DNA of 64,000 nt from Maylandia zebra (taxonomy: Eukaryota > Chordata > Actinopteri > Cichliformes > Cichlidae): assembly GCF_041146795.1 (NCBI RefSeq), contig NC_135183.1, forward strand, positions 15,271,840-15,335,839, given 5' to 3'. Shown one piece after another: positions 24,275-35,509 of this stretch. Under the pieces are notes generated by a model, which worked only from the letters and a program-made list of their open reading frames with translations, was not told where the DNA came from and searched no databases. Positions within the stretch are counted from its first letter, which is position 1; the number at the start of each line of letters is the position of its first letter. A program made the position numbers and the translations under genes.

Positions 24275-24430
24275 TCGGGTTTGGGGCCATGGTTTAACTC
24301 ACCAGGTTGAGCAGTTGGCCCATTTGCTGTCGAAGTGGCCCGGGTTTAAATCTGCCCTGTGTTGCCTTTTGTTGTGTTGTCCTCCTGCTCTCTCTCTCAC
24401 AGCTTTCCTGTTAAGGTAAAGACTAAAAGA
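24275..24430 (+). repeat. Degenerate tRNA-like SINE head
   Basis: GGGGCCATGGTTTAACTCAC followed by GTGGCCCGGGTTTAAATCTG resembles the A-box/B-box layout of a tRNA-derived SINE, then a CTCTCTCTCTCAC stretch. The B box is degraded. Confidence 0.4.
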
Positions 24431-24807
24431 GTCCCAAAGTATTTGGAGAAGAAGGCTGTTTCAAAGAGATTGTGGAGTTGAGTTTAAAGATCGTTTATCA
24501 GACAGGATGAACTGAGGTGACTCACCATGTCAAACCTGTTTTAATTCAAATGTAACATTTTCCAAGAATTGTTTCTTAAAATATTTCATAAAATCGAATA
24601 TTTAAATATGTGATTTGTGATCATAAGAAGACATTTTGTTCCAGTAGTGGTAAAGAATTTGTTTTTCTAAGGATGTTTTGTTGTGGGATGACTGCTCCAG
24701 TCGTCATTGTGTGGGCGAATGCGTCTTTCTGTTGATGGGTGCAGATTGTTCTGACTAACAGTGGATCAATGTCTCAAAGGTTGATTTGTTGTTTGTGCGC
24801 TCTGCAG

Positions 24808-24878
24808 GACACTGACCTGAGTTCAGCTCAAACCGCACAAATCTGCCTGTGTGAACACTCACGGCTCTACCTGGTCAA
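24808..24878 (+). other. Candidate non-coding first exon of serpinc1
   Basis: A 71-bp segment ends CTGGTCAA followed by GTAAGACC, a strong donor. Joined to the acceptor at 27,283/27,284 it gives GTCAAGATGAGG, placing the serpinc1 ATG in good initiation context. A TCTGCAG before it could be an acceptor, so it may be a first or second exon. There is no coding evidence. Confidence 0.4.
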
Positions 24879-25504
24879 GTAAGACCCAATCTTTAATTTT
24901 ATTCTTTTTCTGCTATAACAGTGAAATATGCATATGGTAGACTAGAGTAGAATATCGTGTTTGTGATGCCACACAGCAAACATGCTTTAGTGAAGGAAAT
25001 GTCTCATTTTAAAAATGTTGATGATCGATCGATGATAGGGAAAATGTTTCTGGTTGTTTTGAACTTTACACACTTGTGACTTTATGCTATCCTTGTATTC
25101 AGTATTGATGTTTAAAGAGTATATTGTATTTTTGTTGATCCTGGCTGCTGTTTTTAGCAAAGTTAATGCTCCACATGTTCCTGGTGTTTTGTGTTAGTTT
25201 ATTGGCTTTGGGGTTATTTTAGTTCTCTCTTAGATTGCGTTTTGTCTCTGTGCTAGCAGTGTTTGGAAAGTTTGTCTAAAAGAGCTGACGGTGGATAGAA
25301 GATCCGGCTTTGTACAAATGAGCAGTTGAAGATGACAAAGATGGAAGGAACTCTTCTATTTGTCTTGTTGTTATTCTAATAGTGTATGTTCATTCTATAA
25401 AAGACATACAAAATAATAGATCAATGGAAAAGTTGATATATACATCCATATATGTACATACAGTACATCAAAAAACTATATTCCAATCACAGAGTCCAAA
25501 ACTA

Positions 25505-27065
25505 CAGTTCAATTAAATTTTGTTTATATAGCACCAAAGGTGAAGACCCTACAAGAATATAGAGGAAAAAAAAGAGAAAATCCCAACAATTAAATGAACC
25601 CATATAAACAACCCCTTGGTGACACTGGGAAGGAAAAACTCCCTTTTAACAGGAAGAAATCTCTGCCAGAACCAGGCTCAGAGAGGGGCAGCCATCTGCT
25701 GCGACCCATTGGGAGTGAGGGGAGGGAGACAGGACAAAGCCATGCTGTGGAAAAGAGCCAGAGATGAATAATAACTAATGACAAAAAGCAGAGTTGTGTA
25801 TAAACACATAGTGAGTGAAGAAGAAACACTCCCCCAGCAACCTGACTATGGGAGGATTCAGGGTCACCTGATTGAGCCCTAACTATATGCTTTATCAAAA
25901 AAAGGAACATTTTAACTCAATCTTAAAAGTAGAGAGGCTGTCTGTCTCCTGAATCCAAACTGAGAGCTGGTTTTAGAGAAGAGAGGGCTAAAAGCTGAAG
26001 GCTCTGCCTCCCATTCTACTTTTATATCCCATAGGAACCACAAGTAACCCTGCAGTCTGAGAGTGAAATGCTCTATTGGGGTTATATGTAATATGAGGTC
26101 TTTTAGAAAAGATGGGAATGATTATTTAAGACCTTGTATGTGATGATAAGGATTTTAAATTTGATTCTGGATTTAACAGGGAGCCAACAAGAGAACCCAG
26201 TATGGGAGAAATATGCTCTCTCTTTCTAGTCCCTGTCAGGACTCTTGCTGCAACATCAACATGCATCAACCGAAGACTTTTCACAGAGTTTTTAGGACAT
26301 CCTGACAATAATGACAAATGTCCAGCCTAGAAGGATTAAATGCACAAACTAATTTTTCAGCATCACTCTGAGACAGGATATTTCTAATTTTAAAGATGTT
26401 GTGCAAACTGAAGAAAGCAGTCCTACATATTTGTTTAATATGTGCATTGAAGGACATTTCCTGGTCAAAAACAACTCCAAGGTTCCTCAGAGTGTTACTG
26501 GAGGCCAAGATAATGCCATCCAAAGTAAGTATCTGGTTAGACACTGGTTAGACGTTTAGGGGTTTTGTCTTAATTTAGAAGCAGGAAATTAGAGTTCATC
26601 CAGGTTTTTATGTCTTTAGGATTTTCTTGCAATTAAACTAATTGGTGTGTGTTATCTGGGCTCATGGATAGATACAGTTGTTTGTCATCTGCATAGCAGT
26701 GAAAAATGCTATGCTATGCTATGCCTTTGATGTTACTGCCTAAGGGGAAGCATGTATAATGTAAACAGAATTGGTCCTAGCACTCAACCCTGTGGAACTC
26801 CATAATTAACCTTGGTGTGTGAATAAGACTCTCCATTTACATGAACAAATTGGAGTCTATTAGATAGATATGGTACAAACCACTGCAACGCAGCACCTGT
26901 AATACCTGCAGCATGCTCTAATCTCTGTGATAAAATATTATGGTCAACAGTATCAAACTCTGCACTGAGGTCTAGCAGGACAAGCACAGAGATGACCCCC
27001 ACTGTCAGAGGCCATAAAAAGATCATCTGTAACCTTCCCGAACTGAAACTCTTCAAATAAAACAT
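25505..27065 (-). mobile_element. Rex1/L2-like non-LTR retrotransposon, 5'-truncated and decayed, in serpinc1 first intron
   Basis: Minus-strand fragments follow reverse-transcriptase order. The first is a finger/palm part with VLLDLSAEFDTVDHNIL and VNYGVPQG (27,065-26,784). Next come NLGVVFDQEMSFNAHI and FKIRNILSQSDAEKLV (26,544-26,281), then AARVLTGTRKREHISPI (26,317-26,126). The 3' region, shared with 56,360-56,640, reaches about 25,505. Frameshifts and a deletion between the parts show that it is dead. Confidence 0.85.
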
Positions 27066-27284
27066 TCCTATGCGTATGATCAGTTAGCTGTTTTACACTC
27101 TTTCCAGAGAGTTATCTACTGTTGATTTCATTCTGACTTATGAAAAATGCACTCAATTGTATGTGGTAATAAATACAACTTGTGCTTGAAATTGGCAGAC
27201 TTCCAATAAAATCTTAGAAAACTGAAGTCAAATGGACTGAGCTGCAATATTATAAGCTCACTTCTTGCTCGTCCTTTTTCCAGG

Positions 27285-30200
27285 ATGAGGTTTGCCGATT
27301 GCCTGTTGGTTCTGGTGTTCCTGCCATTCCTCTCTGTTGCCATCGCTATAGACATCTGCTCTGCCAAACCCAAGGACCTCTCTCTGGAGCCATACTGTGT
27401 CTATCGCAGCCCTGAGTTCTCTGACGGACCATCGCTGGAGCCTGAGGCAGTCCCTAACTTCACCAATCCCCGAGTATGGGAACTGTCAAAGGCCAATGGA
27501 CGCTTTGGTCTGTCACTGTACAAACAGCTGGCTCTTGGCAGGAGCCCCGAGTCTAACATCTTCATGTCCCCCATCAGCGTCTCCACCGCATTCGCCATGA
27601 CCAAACTCGGAGCTTGCAATGAAACGCTGAAGCAGATCATGAAGGTGAAATGCTGCATCATTGTGATCCTTTAGTTGTAGATGAAGACAACTGCACCCCC
27701 AACCCAAAGCTTTTGTCAAAATTTTCCCAAGTGCTTTTTTAACAGACAAAGGGATTTTCAATATAGCATTTTGAATCATAAATCATTTCTGTTTGCACAC
27801 AATATTAAAATAATTTCAGAAAAAAACAAAATTTACCAGTATTGGTAGGTCTTAACATCCAGCTTTATGTGAATTAAAATGATCAGCGTGCTAAAACAGA
27901 GCTTTTAAATAAAGCATTTCAAATAAATCATAAATCAAAACATAACTTTAATCTAAGAACACCATCTGCACAGTAGTGGGAGTGTTATGCTGTGGGAATG
28001 CTTCTCTCTGTTTTGAACTGGGAATCTCATTTAGATGGGGGCAATTATGAAGAAAGGATATATGAAGATTTTGACAGAAAACGTCAAAGAATCCATATCA
28101 AAACTGGGTCTCAGTCATTGCATTGCCTTCCAACGCAACAACAACAACCCAAACATACGTCGCTCCTGGTGAAGAACTGCAGGCTGCTATCCAGCAAAAA
28201 AAGATACACGTTTGACTTTTAGCATTGCAATATGATGATGATCATGATAACATCATGATAATGATGTTATTGTGTGCAAATAGAAACAATTTATGCTTTC
28301 TGAAGGAAACTAGTATGTTGGAAATGCTATCATCTGCTCTGTTAAAAGCACACTTGGGAAATACTTTTTTTTAAAATTACATTTTCGTAGGGTGACTAAT
28401 AATTCTGTCTTCACCTGTTTTAGTTTTGAAAGTTAGTCTGTCCATTTTTACACAGGACTGAAGCAATATGTTTCACGCAGTCAAAACAGCAGAAATCTTT
28501 GCAGCAGACAGACTCACACATTCAGTGAGCCGCTATATTTGCCTGAATTCAGTTTTTGAATAGAAACTAAAATCTTACCAGTGATAGCAGTGTCTGTTTG
28601 GAGTGGTTCAGGTGGGTTGTCTATCAATCGGAACGTCGGTGAATCAGTCCTTTATTCTACAGTCCACGTGTTGAAGTGTCCTTGGGCAAGATACCCCTCA
28701 GTTCCCCTATTCATTGGAGTGTGTCTCTGAATTTTAGATAAAAGTGCTTAAGTATAGATAAAAGCACTGCATGAATGTGTGTATGTGATTGAGTGAATGA
28801 GACTTGTATTAGAATATCCTTTGAGGGGTCACAATTGAGTAGAAAGGAGCAATATAAGTACCAGTCCATTTACCACTGGCACCACATACCCATGGCATTA
28901 TGGGACAGTCTGCTTCAGATCATGAGCTGTTTCTCTCCTTCTTTATAATGTTTTCTTTCCATCATTCTGGTACCAGTTCATCCTGGTTTCTTCTGTCTGC
29001 CTTTATGGGAGAGGACCGTAGAAAGGACCGTCCTCAATCGCTCTCTTAAGCACGTGACTGTTTATTTGGCAACCTGTAGAGCTTTTGCTATCTTTCGGAT
29101 ATCTTTCAGACCACATATCGAAAGTTTCAATTTAAAACTATGAAATGGAAGTTTAGCACTTGGTATCAACTCCAGGTTTTACAATCTGCCTAGTTTTGTC
29201 ATGCAATACCAGGGGAAGAGGTCTTGCTGGGCCATGAAAATGCTTTTCATTAAACTGTCCAATAACTTTTGAGCCTGTAAAAATTCAGGGAGTATGCATG
29301 AAAATGGTTGTAATTCACAAACAGTTAATTCACAGTTAATTGACCTACTTGAATTAAAGCTGAAAGCCTGCACTACAATCGTATCTTGATTGTTTATTTA
29401 AAAGGGTTGTACATGGCCTGGTAGACGAAGCACCTCACGCAAGAGATGCATCCTAGTCAGATACCCAAACTACCTCACCTAGCTCCTTTTAATGTGGGAG
29501 AATAGCAGCTGTACTCGGAGTCCCTCCAAACTTTCTGAACTATAAGAGAAAGGCCAGCCAATCTTCAGAGAAAACTAATTTTGGCAGTTTGTATCCATGA
29601 TCTCATTCTTTCAGTCACTATCCAGAGCTCATTACCATAGATGAGGATGGGGACGTAAATCGCTTTTACTCTCACACACCACAACATACCTGTACAGCTT
29701 CAGCATCAGTGCAGAAGCAGCCACAAACCATCCCCAATCTCCCCTCTCCACTCACTTTTGAACAAGACCCGAAAGATACTTGCTTAGATACTTGAGGTGG
29801 CAATTTGTTCCTGATCTGGAGTGAGAGTTTCACCCTTTTCCAGCTGAGAATCGTGCCCTAAGACATGGGAGGTGTAATATATCTACGTCAATCCTGAAAG
29901 CCAGAGACTATATTCTGAGACCGCCAAAGCCTTTCACCATTTGGTAATACTTAGAAGTTCTGTCCATAAAAAAATGAACAGAAGTTGTGACAAAGACAAA
30001 GCTGGAAAAAGTTCAACACTCATCAGGAACAAGACCATCTTACTGACAGCAATGAGGACTTTCTGTGGCACCTCCCACAGGATCCCATGAGACACAGTCG
30101 AAGGTCTCCTCCGACTCCACAAAGCACATGAAAATGGGTTTTTCATGCATTTTCGAATATTCTTAAAAGGATAACAAGCTGCTCCAGCATCTCAAGACTG

Positions 30201-33200
30201 TGAGAAAAACTTTCAGTTAAGTTAGTAAATTTTATTTATATAGCTCAACCACACCAGGGACCTGCAACTGTGACTTCATCCCCAGTAATCACACTCATCC
30301 TCAGCCTCTGCTTATCCTAGGGCTTCTGATGCTCCCAGTGCACACTCACATACATTCATGCAATTACCTTTTTCTATACCTAAGCACTTTTAACCCAACA
30401 TTCACACACTTACACTCTGATGGATGCACTGGGGGCCACTCGAGGTTCAGTGTCATGCCCAAGGATATTTAGCCATGCAGGCTGGAGGAGCCAGGGATCA
30501 AATCCCTTTCTTGTTAGTAGATAACTAACAAGAAACGGGGCGATCGTGGCTCAAGAGTTGGGTGTTTGTCTTGTAATCGCAAGGTTGCTGGTTCGAGCCC
30601 CGGCTCGGACAGTCTCGGTCGTTGTGTCCTTGGGCAAGACACTTCACCTACCGCCTACTGGTGGTGGCCAGAGGGGCCGATGGCGCGATATGGCAGCCTC
30701 GCCTCTGTCAGTCTGCCCCAGGGCAGCTGTGGCTACAACTGTAGCTTGCCTTCACCAGTGTGTGAATGTGAGAGTGAATGAATAGTGGTATTGTTAAGCG
30801 CTTTGAGGGGTCTTGAAAAGCGCTATATAAATGCAATCCATTATTATAACTCCCTCTACCCCCAGAGCCACAGCTATCCCAATTTTGTAGCTCAAAATAA
30901 ACTTTTGATTTTCTGCAGGTATTTGAGTTTGATACCATCAAAGAAAAGACATCGGATCAGGTCCATTTCTTCTTTGCCAAACTCAACTGCCGTCTGTACA
31001 GAAAGAAGGATGAAACCACTGAACTAATATCTGCCAACCGACTGTTTGGAGACAAATCATTAACCTTCAACGAGACATACCAGAACATTAGCGAGACAGT
31101 GTACGGAGCCAAACTGCTGCCTCTCAACTTCAAGGTAAAAAGGAAAAGAACTCAATTTGAGACAACTTTGAACTCTGGAGCCTAGAATTTATGATGCTGC
31201 CAAATATGAATAATAATAATAGTCAAAGAATCGACATCCTACAATAGCCCAGAGTAGAGTGGTTGGTCGTTATGGCCTTTGTCTTTTCTTCAGGTTTATT
31301 TTTGAGAGGTCAAACGCTTTGAGGTTTGACTTCAACCACACCGACTTACGACAGCTGTCGAGTTTCCAGAAAGCCAGTCGCACAAATACAAACAGTTTAT
31401 ACTGATGAGATGATTAAATGAACCAGCAAGCCTGGAAGCCTGGATCCCCCAGTGTAGCAAATGTATTCACACTGTAAGCTTATAAAGATAGTGGGTGGAC
31501 CTTTATATTGTATCAATATATAGTATATATGTGAACTATTTAGTTTGAACATCTGGATACTTTAAAATTCAGGAAAGTCAGGCTTAGAAAAAAACTTTGT
31601 ACTGATTAGGATTGGGAGTGGTGTGAAACAGAAACTGCCTCGCTCAGTTTAAGGTATACTGCACCTTTAATGCAGCATTATTCACAAAAGGGCATTGATC
31701 TGTCTTACACCAGTTATACTGATAACCTTGTGTCTGTGGTGTAGGAGAACCCAGAGAACGCCCGGGTTACCATCAATAACTGGATTTCCAACAAGACAGA
31801 GAACCGAATACAGGACACGCTGCCAGCTGGGTCCCTGGATCCCACCACAGTCCTGGTGCTTGTGAACACCATCTACTTTAAGGTACTTGAATACCAAATA
31901 CTGCAGCTCAAACTAAATTATTTTTGTCTGCATGCTCCATACATCATTATTGCAGGGTTTGTACCTGTAAAGTGCCTTGAGGCAGCTGTCATTGTGATTT
32001 GGTGCTATACGAATGCTGCAATTTGATCAAAATGTAAAAAGTTCTTCCTTGTTTTTACACTAATATCCTTATAGAAAGTAACCAGAAGGGAATATTTATA
32101 TGTTAGTCAGGACCATCATCTCAAAACATGGAATTCTAATGGAAATATCGCTGCATTTCCTAAAATCCATATTACATTTTTTTCTCACTCTAAAACACCT
32201 CACCCATTGAAACTTTGTATTTTAAGATTAAGATCTGAGATTGAAATAAGGTTTTTAAAGATGTAAAATAACAGGAATTTAATCTCTGGGCAACACATTG
32301 GTGCAGTGCTTGGATTAGTGGTTGATGAGCGCGTTATAGCTTCCACTTTCTTGAGTCTGCTTATGTCTCAGTGAGTAAATTTCATGTAGTGAGGATAAGG
32401 CACGCTCCAGTTCAGTCTATGAACCAGCTTTTTCTTTTTGGACATGTACTTTATTTGATTTAGTGAAATTACGAAGCCTTTTAAGTGGTTTTTGAACCCT
32501 CCTAATGTTTTCAGTACAGCCACATACATTTTCAGCTACAGGCACAGAACGGTAAATGGTTGGGGGTGATGGTATGGAGGGAAACACACAGCATAATTGC
32601 TTTCTCTAAAGTCTCAGTATCAGTATCAAGGGATATGCATTCATTAAACATGGGTCAGGGGTCAGGTGGGAACGTCAGAATTGTCAGACTTGGAGTGAGC
32701 CAACAGGGAGCTTGTATAATAAAAGAAAGTGAGCACACTTTCTGCCTTTTAGGGTCAGTGGAAGCACAAGTTTGATAAAGACCAGGTGTTCAACACAGAC
32801 TTCCATGTCAGTGAGAGTCGCACCTGCTCCGTCAACATGATGTACCAGCAGACCAAGTTCAGGTACAAGTATTTCCCTGATGATCATGTGCAGCTGCTGG
32901 AGATGCCATATCGTGGAGACGACATCACCATGGTGATCATCCTGCCAAGCAGAGACACCACACTCAGTCAGGTAACCCGTCTGTGTTTTCAGCTCATCTT
33001 GTCTACTGTTTATAATTATGTTTCAGTTATAAACGACTTAGAAAAATACAACCATAACATTTTCTGTCCCTTTCACACAACATGGAAAAGAGCAGTTTCA
33101 AAATGATAAGATTATTATCATTGCTATCAGACCTACACTGATGCTGCTTATTATTGTTTTTAACAAAACTTTTGGGCTTTTTTGCCTTCATTGAATAGTA

Positions 33201-35146
33201 CAGTGAAGACACATAGGAAAGCAGGGAGAAAGCAAATGGGGAAAGACACACAATTAGTGGCCTCAGGTCAGAATTGAACTAGGGCCCCTGCTACTCCTAC
33301 TAGTTATTTCACACTTAAAGTGGCCATAATACTAATTAAAAAGGAATCATTATTACATTAAGCAGAAATTCAGAATGTAAGTAACAAATAAAAACTTTTG
33401 GTCTTTTGTCCTGCTACTTTTTCTTTATTTTTGAGCTACAGAAAAAATGCCTTTTTAAAGATATGTAGTAATTTAAGAGTCAAATGTTGACTGGTGCATA
33501 TTTCATTGCTGTTGTACTTCACCTCTGTGCTATGTGTACTTGTTTGTTGAGGTGGAGGAGAGTCTGGACCTGGCAAAACTGAACAGTTGGTTGGATCAGA
33601 TGAAGGAAACAACTGTCTCTGTTGAGGTCCCTCGCTTTAAAGTGGAGCACAGCTTCAGCTTGAAGGAGAAGCTTAAGGAAATGGGATTGACTGACCTGTT
33701 CAGCTCTGACAAGGCCAGCCTGCCAGGTACTTAAACCTGAACTTTGGATCTCAGTCCAAAGTCCACATCAACTGAATTAAAAGTGAATTTGAGTATTATT
33801 TTTGATTATACCATTACATAATCAAATATAATTGTTATACATGTTATTCAATTATATTTGGTCAATCTGGTCAAACATGATACATTTGGTCCAAACATTT
33901 AACAGTCTGAACATGTTTGGAATTTGGGGAAACCTGCAGTCAGCGGAGACTCAAGAAGTCACTTGGATGAGTGACGAAACATTGAAAACGCTACGTCCAG
34001 ATGAACACAATCAACTTTGGGGGATTTACTTACCTGGATGATTGAGCATGCATCAAGACGAAAGGAAGACTCTCTCCAAAGACCAAATTATATTATTTAC
34101 TGAAGATTCATGTCATTTAAATCAGGTTTTGATGCAAACATAAATGGAGGAGACCCTGCAGCATGGTGTGTTTTCATGGCTTCTATTAAGTGGTCTGCGT
34201 TTTTATTCTGAATATAGAAGGGAAGCAGAAAAAGTCAACTTGACCTGTTGTTGGTTTTGATTATGGCAGTTATAAATGAACAGTTAAGAAAAACCACAAA
34301 ATTCCTTCTGTGTTTCAGGGATGCTGGAGGATAGCAACTTTGGGCTCTACATCTCAGATGCCTTCCATAAAGCTTTCCTGGAGGTCAGTCAAATACTATC
34401 TACATCACTTAGAGCATGTTTTACATTATACAAGTCCTTTTTTCCAAGTGTGGGTCGGGACCATTGACTGTATTCGAATGATCAGCGTAGCTTCCAGGTC
34501 TGAGAAGCAAAGCCAATGCAGAAGTATAAAAAGAAATTGTTTTCCTATGAGCTTGCAGGTTTTCTTGGTTATTTCAGTCCTGAGATGGTAAAAAACATGA
34601 CAAACTGGTGGGTGATGGCTACATACATTTCTACACACTATGATCAGGACTAAGGGGTGAGGGGTGCTTCTGTAATGAAAGACCACATTTGAGTGGTAGT
34701 GTTTCCATTTTAAATGTTTTTTTTATTTTATTTTTTTTAACGATTTGTCTTGAATTTCCAGACCTTTTTTGGAAAAAATGCTTTTGCCTTAAATGTTATT
34801 TTGGGCCTTTTTTTGTATATCATTTCGTTTGGTATTAAAACATAAACATCTAAATCCATATTGGTATCCTGACAGTTGATATAAATTCAGAGAGATGCAT
34901 TTATACGAGTTCATCTCTCAGACACAGGTTTTAATTTGAGTTAATAAGCAACTGTGTGTGCTGTTGCAGGTGAATGAGGAGGGCAGTGAGGCGGCAGCAG
35001 CCACCGCTGTGGTGGCCGTTGGACGCTCCTTCAATCCGTACAGGGAGGTTTTTACAGCCGACCGGCCGTTTCTGCTGCTCATCAGAGAGTCCATCATCAA
35101 CACACTGCTATTCACCGGCCGTGTGGCTGATCCCTGCAACCAATAA
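27285..35146 (+). CDS. serpinc1: Antithrombin (serpin C1), complete
   Basis: Secreted plasma serpin; the family inhibits thrombin and factor Xa and is activated by heparin. Coding exons: 27285-27644, 30919-31134, 31745-31882, 32753-32971, 33552-33726, 34319-34383, 34970-35146, giving 449 aa; human is 464 aa. A hydrophobic signal peptide of about 21-22 residues precedes DICSAKP. The reactive loop near residues 394-413 ([20 protein letters not shown]) keeps the P1-P1' pair Arg410-Ser411. Heparin-site landmarks [18 protein letters not shown] and the Arg before VWELSKAN are kept, but the first Arg of human NRRVWEL is Pro here. Six Cys match the three family disulphides. Glycosylation sites CNET, FNET and SNKT are present. 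All junctions are GT-AG. The human 391-bp exon 4, as I recall it, corresponds to two exons here, split by an intron at 32,972-33,551. The gene converges on zbtb37. Confidence 0.97.
27960..28200 (+). mobile_element. Tc1/mariner-like transposase relic in serpinc1 intron
   Basis: TAGTGGGAGTGTTATGCTGT gives [10 protein letters not shown], matching the transposase GS.M.WG.F block. It is followed by a degraded stretch ending near a PKHTS block. Stops and frameshifts are frequent. Confidence 0.5.
28590..28875 (+). repeat. tRNA-derived SINE, near full length, diverged
   Basis: It contains the body signature GTGTCCTTGGGCAAGATACC and the tail GTACCAGTCCATTTACC. The tRNA-like head (about 28,590-28,660) is degraded. 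Confidence 0.6.
29395..30175 (-). mobile_element. LINE reverse-transcriptase relic
   Basis: On the minus strand, [16 protein letters not shown] is followed by [10 protein letters not shown], a degraded version of the fish LINE blocks that end S.GILWE and LFIIFMDR. The part nearer 29,400 corresponds to the downstream region with CTCCGAGT-like and GGATGCATC-like blocks. Many frameshifts are present. A 3'-end fragment of a similar LINE is at 35,395-35,505. Confidence 0.6.
30230..30530 (-). repeat. tRNA-derived SINE, minus strand
   Basis: The reverse complement carries a GATTTGATCCC B-box-like block near the head (about 30,500), the TCCTTGGGCATGACAC-type body and a GCTATATAAATAAA tail. It lies head to head with the next SINE. 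Confidence 0.55.
30537..30850 (+). repeat. tRNA-derived SINE, nearly intact
   Basis: The head GGGCGATCGTGGCTCAAGAG is followed by a B box GGTTCGAGCCCC at about 30,590. Then come the body GTCCTTGGGCAAGACACTTC and the tail AAAGCGCTATATAAATGCAA. The same subfamily is at 59,620-59,930 in reverse. It ends about 70 bp upstream of serpinc1 coding exon 2. The tRNA-like head is only a SINE promoter and not a tRNA gene. Confidence 0.85.
31940..32025. repeat. GCGCCTTGAGGC-type repeat tail
   Basis: AAGTGCCTTGAGGCAGCTGT then TGATTTGGTGCTATACGAAT. Related copies are at about 38,345-38,402, 38,838-38,880, 44,165-44,225 and, in reverse, 56,360-56,440 and 13,496-13,545. It matches the 3'-end tail found with the Rex1/L2-like LINE at 25,505. 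Confidence 0.55.
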
Positions 35147-35147
35147 A
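35142..35147 (+). terminator. AATAAA overlapping the serpinc1 stop codon
   Basis: The stop TAA (35,144-35,146) is embedded in AATAAA. A second AATAAA at 35,206-35,211, 60 bp after the stop, is the more conventional polyadenylation signal. Confidence 0.5.
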
Positions 35148-35394
35148 ACCCTACACATGAAGCGATCACTGCTTTGTTAAAAGCCGCAAATCGTAAAAAT
35201 ATAGTAATAAATATTTCAAAATGTAAATATACTGCATAACAATTCGGCACTGTGCTGTATGATGTGGAGCTAATGCAAACTTCATTTTACAACATTATAC
35301 ACTACACACTCAAGAGTGGGGTTTTTGATTTTTAGCCAAAGTTTTAGACGTTTGTTCTGTACTTCAACTTCATTTCATTTAATTCCATCCATCC

Positions 35395-35505
35395 ATCTGC
35401 GGTGGCAGCAGCCTAAGCAGAGAAGCACAGTCCTCCCTCTCATCAGCCACTTCCTCCAGCTTGTCCAGGGGAACACCAAGGCGTTCCCAGGCCAGCCCGC
35501 TGGTG
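35395..35505 (-). mobile_element. 3' end of a LINE ORF2
   Basis: The minus strand translates to LAWERLGVPLDKLEEVADER, then CASLLRLLPP. This matches the C-terminus of a common fish non-LTR retrotransposon ORF. Nothing upstream of it is preserved here. Confidence 0.75.
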
Positions 35506-35509
35506 TATG

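Noticed and set aside
30545..30605. tRNA gene-like A and B boxes
   Set aside because: They belong to the heads of repeated SINEs (also at 42,395 and 59,930), with no cloverleaf acceptor stem or tRNA end.
33900..34045. Possible short gene with GACTCAAGAAGTCACTTGGA
   Set aside because: This resembles a widespread fish repeat (GAAGTCACTTGGATGAGTGA type), with no coding frame kept.
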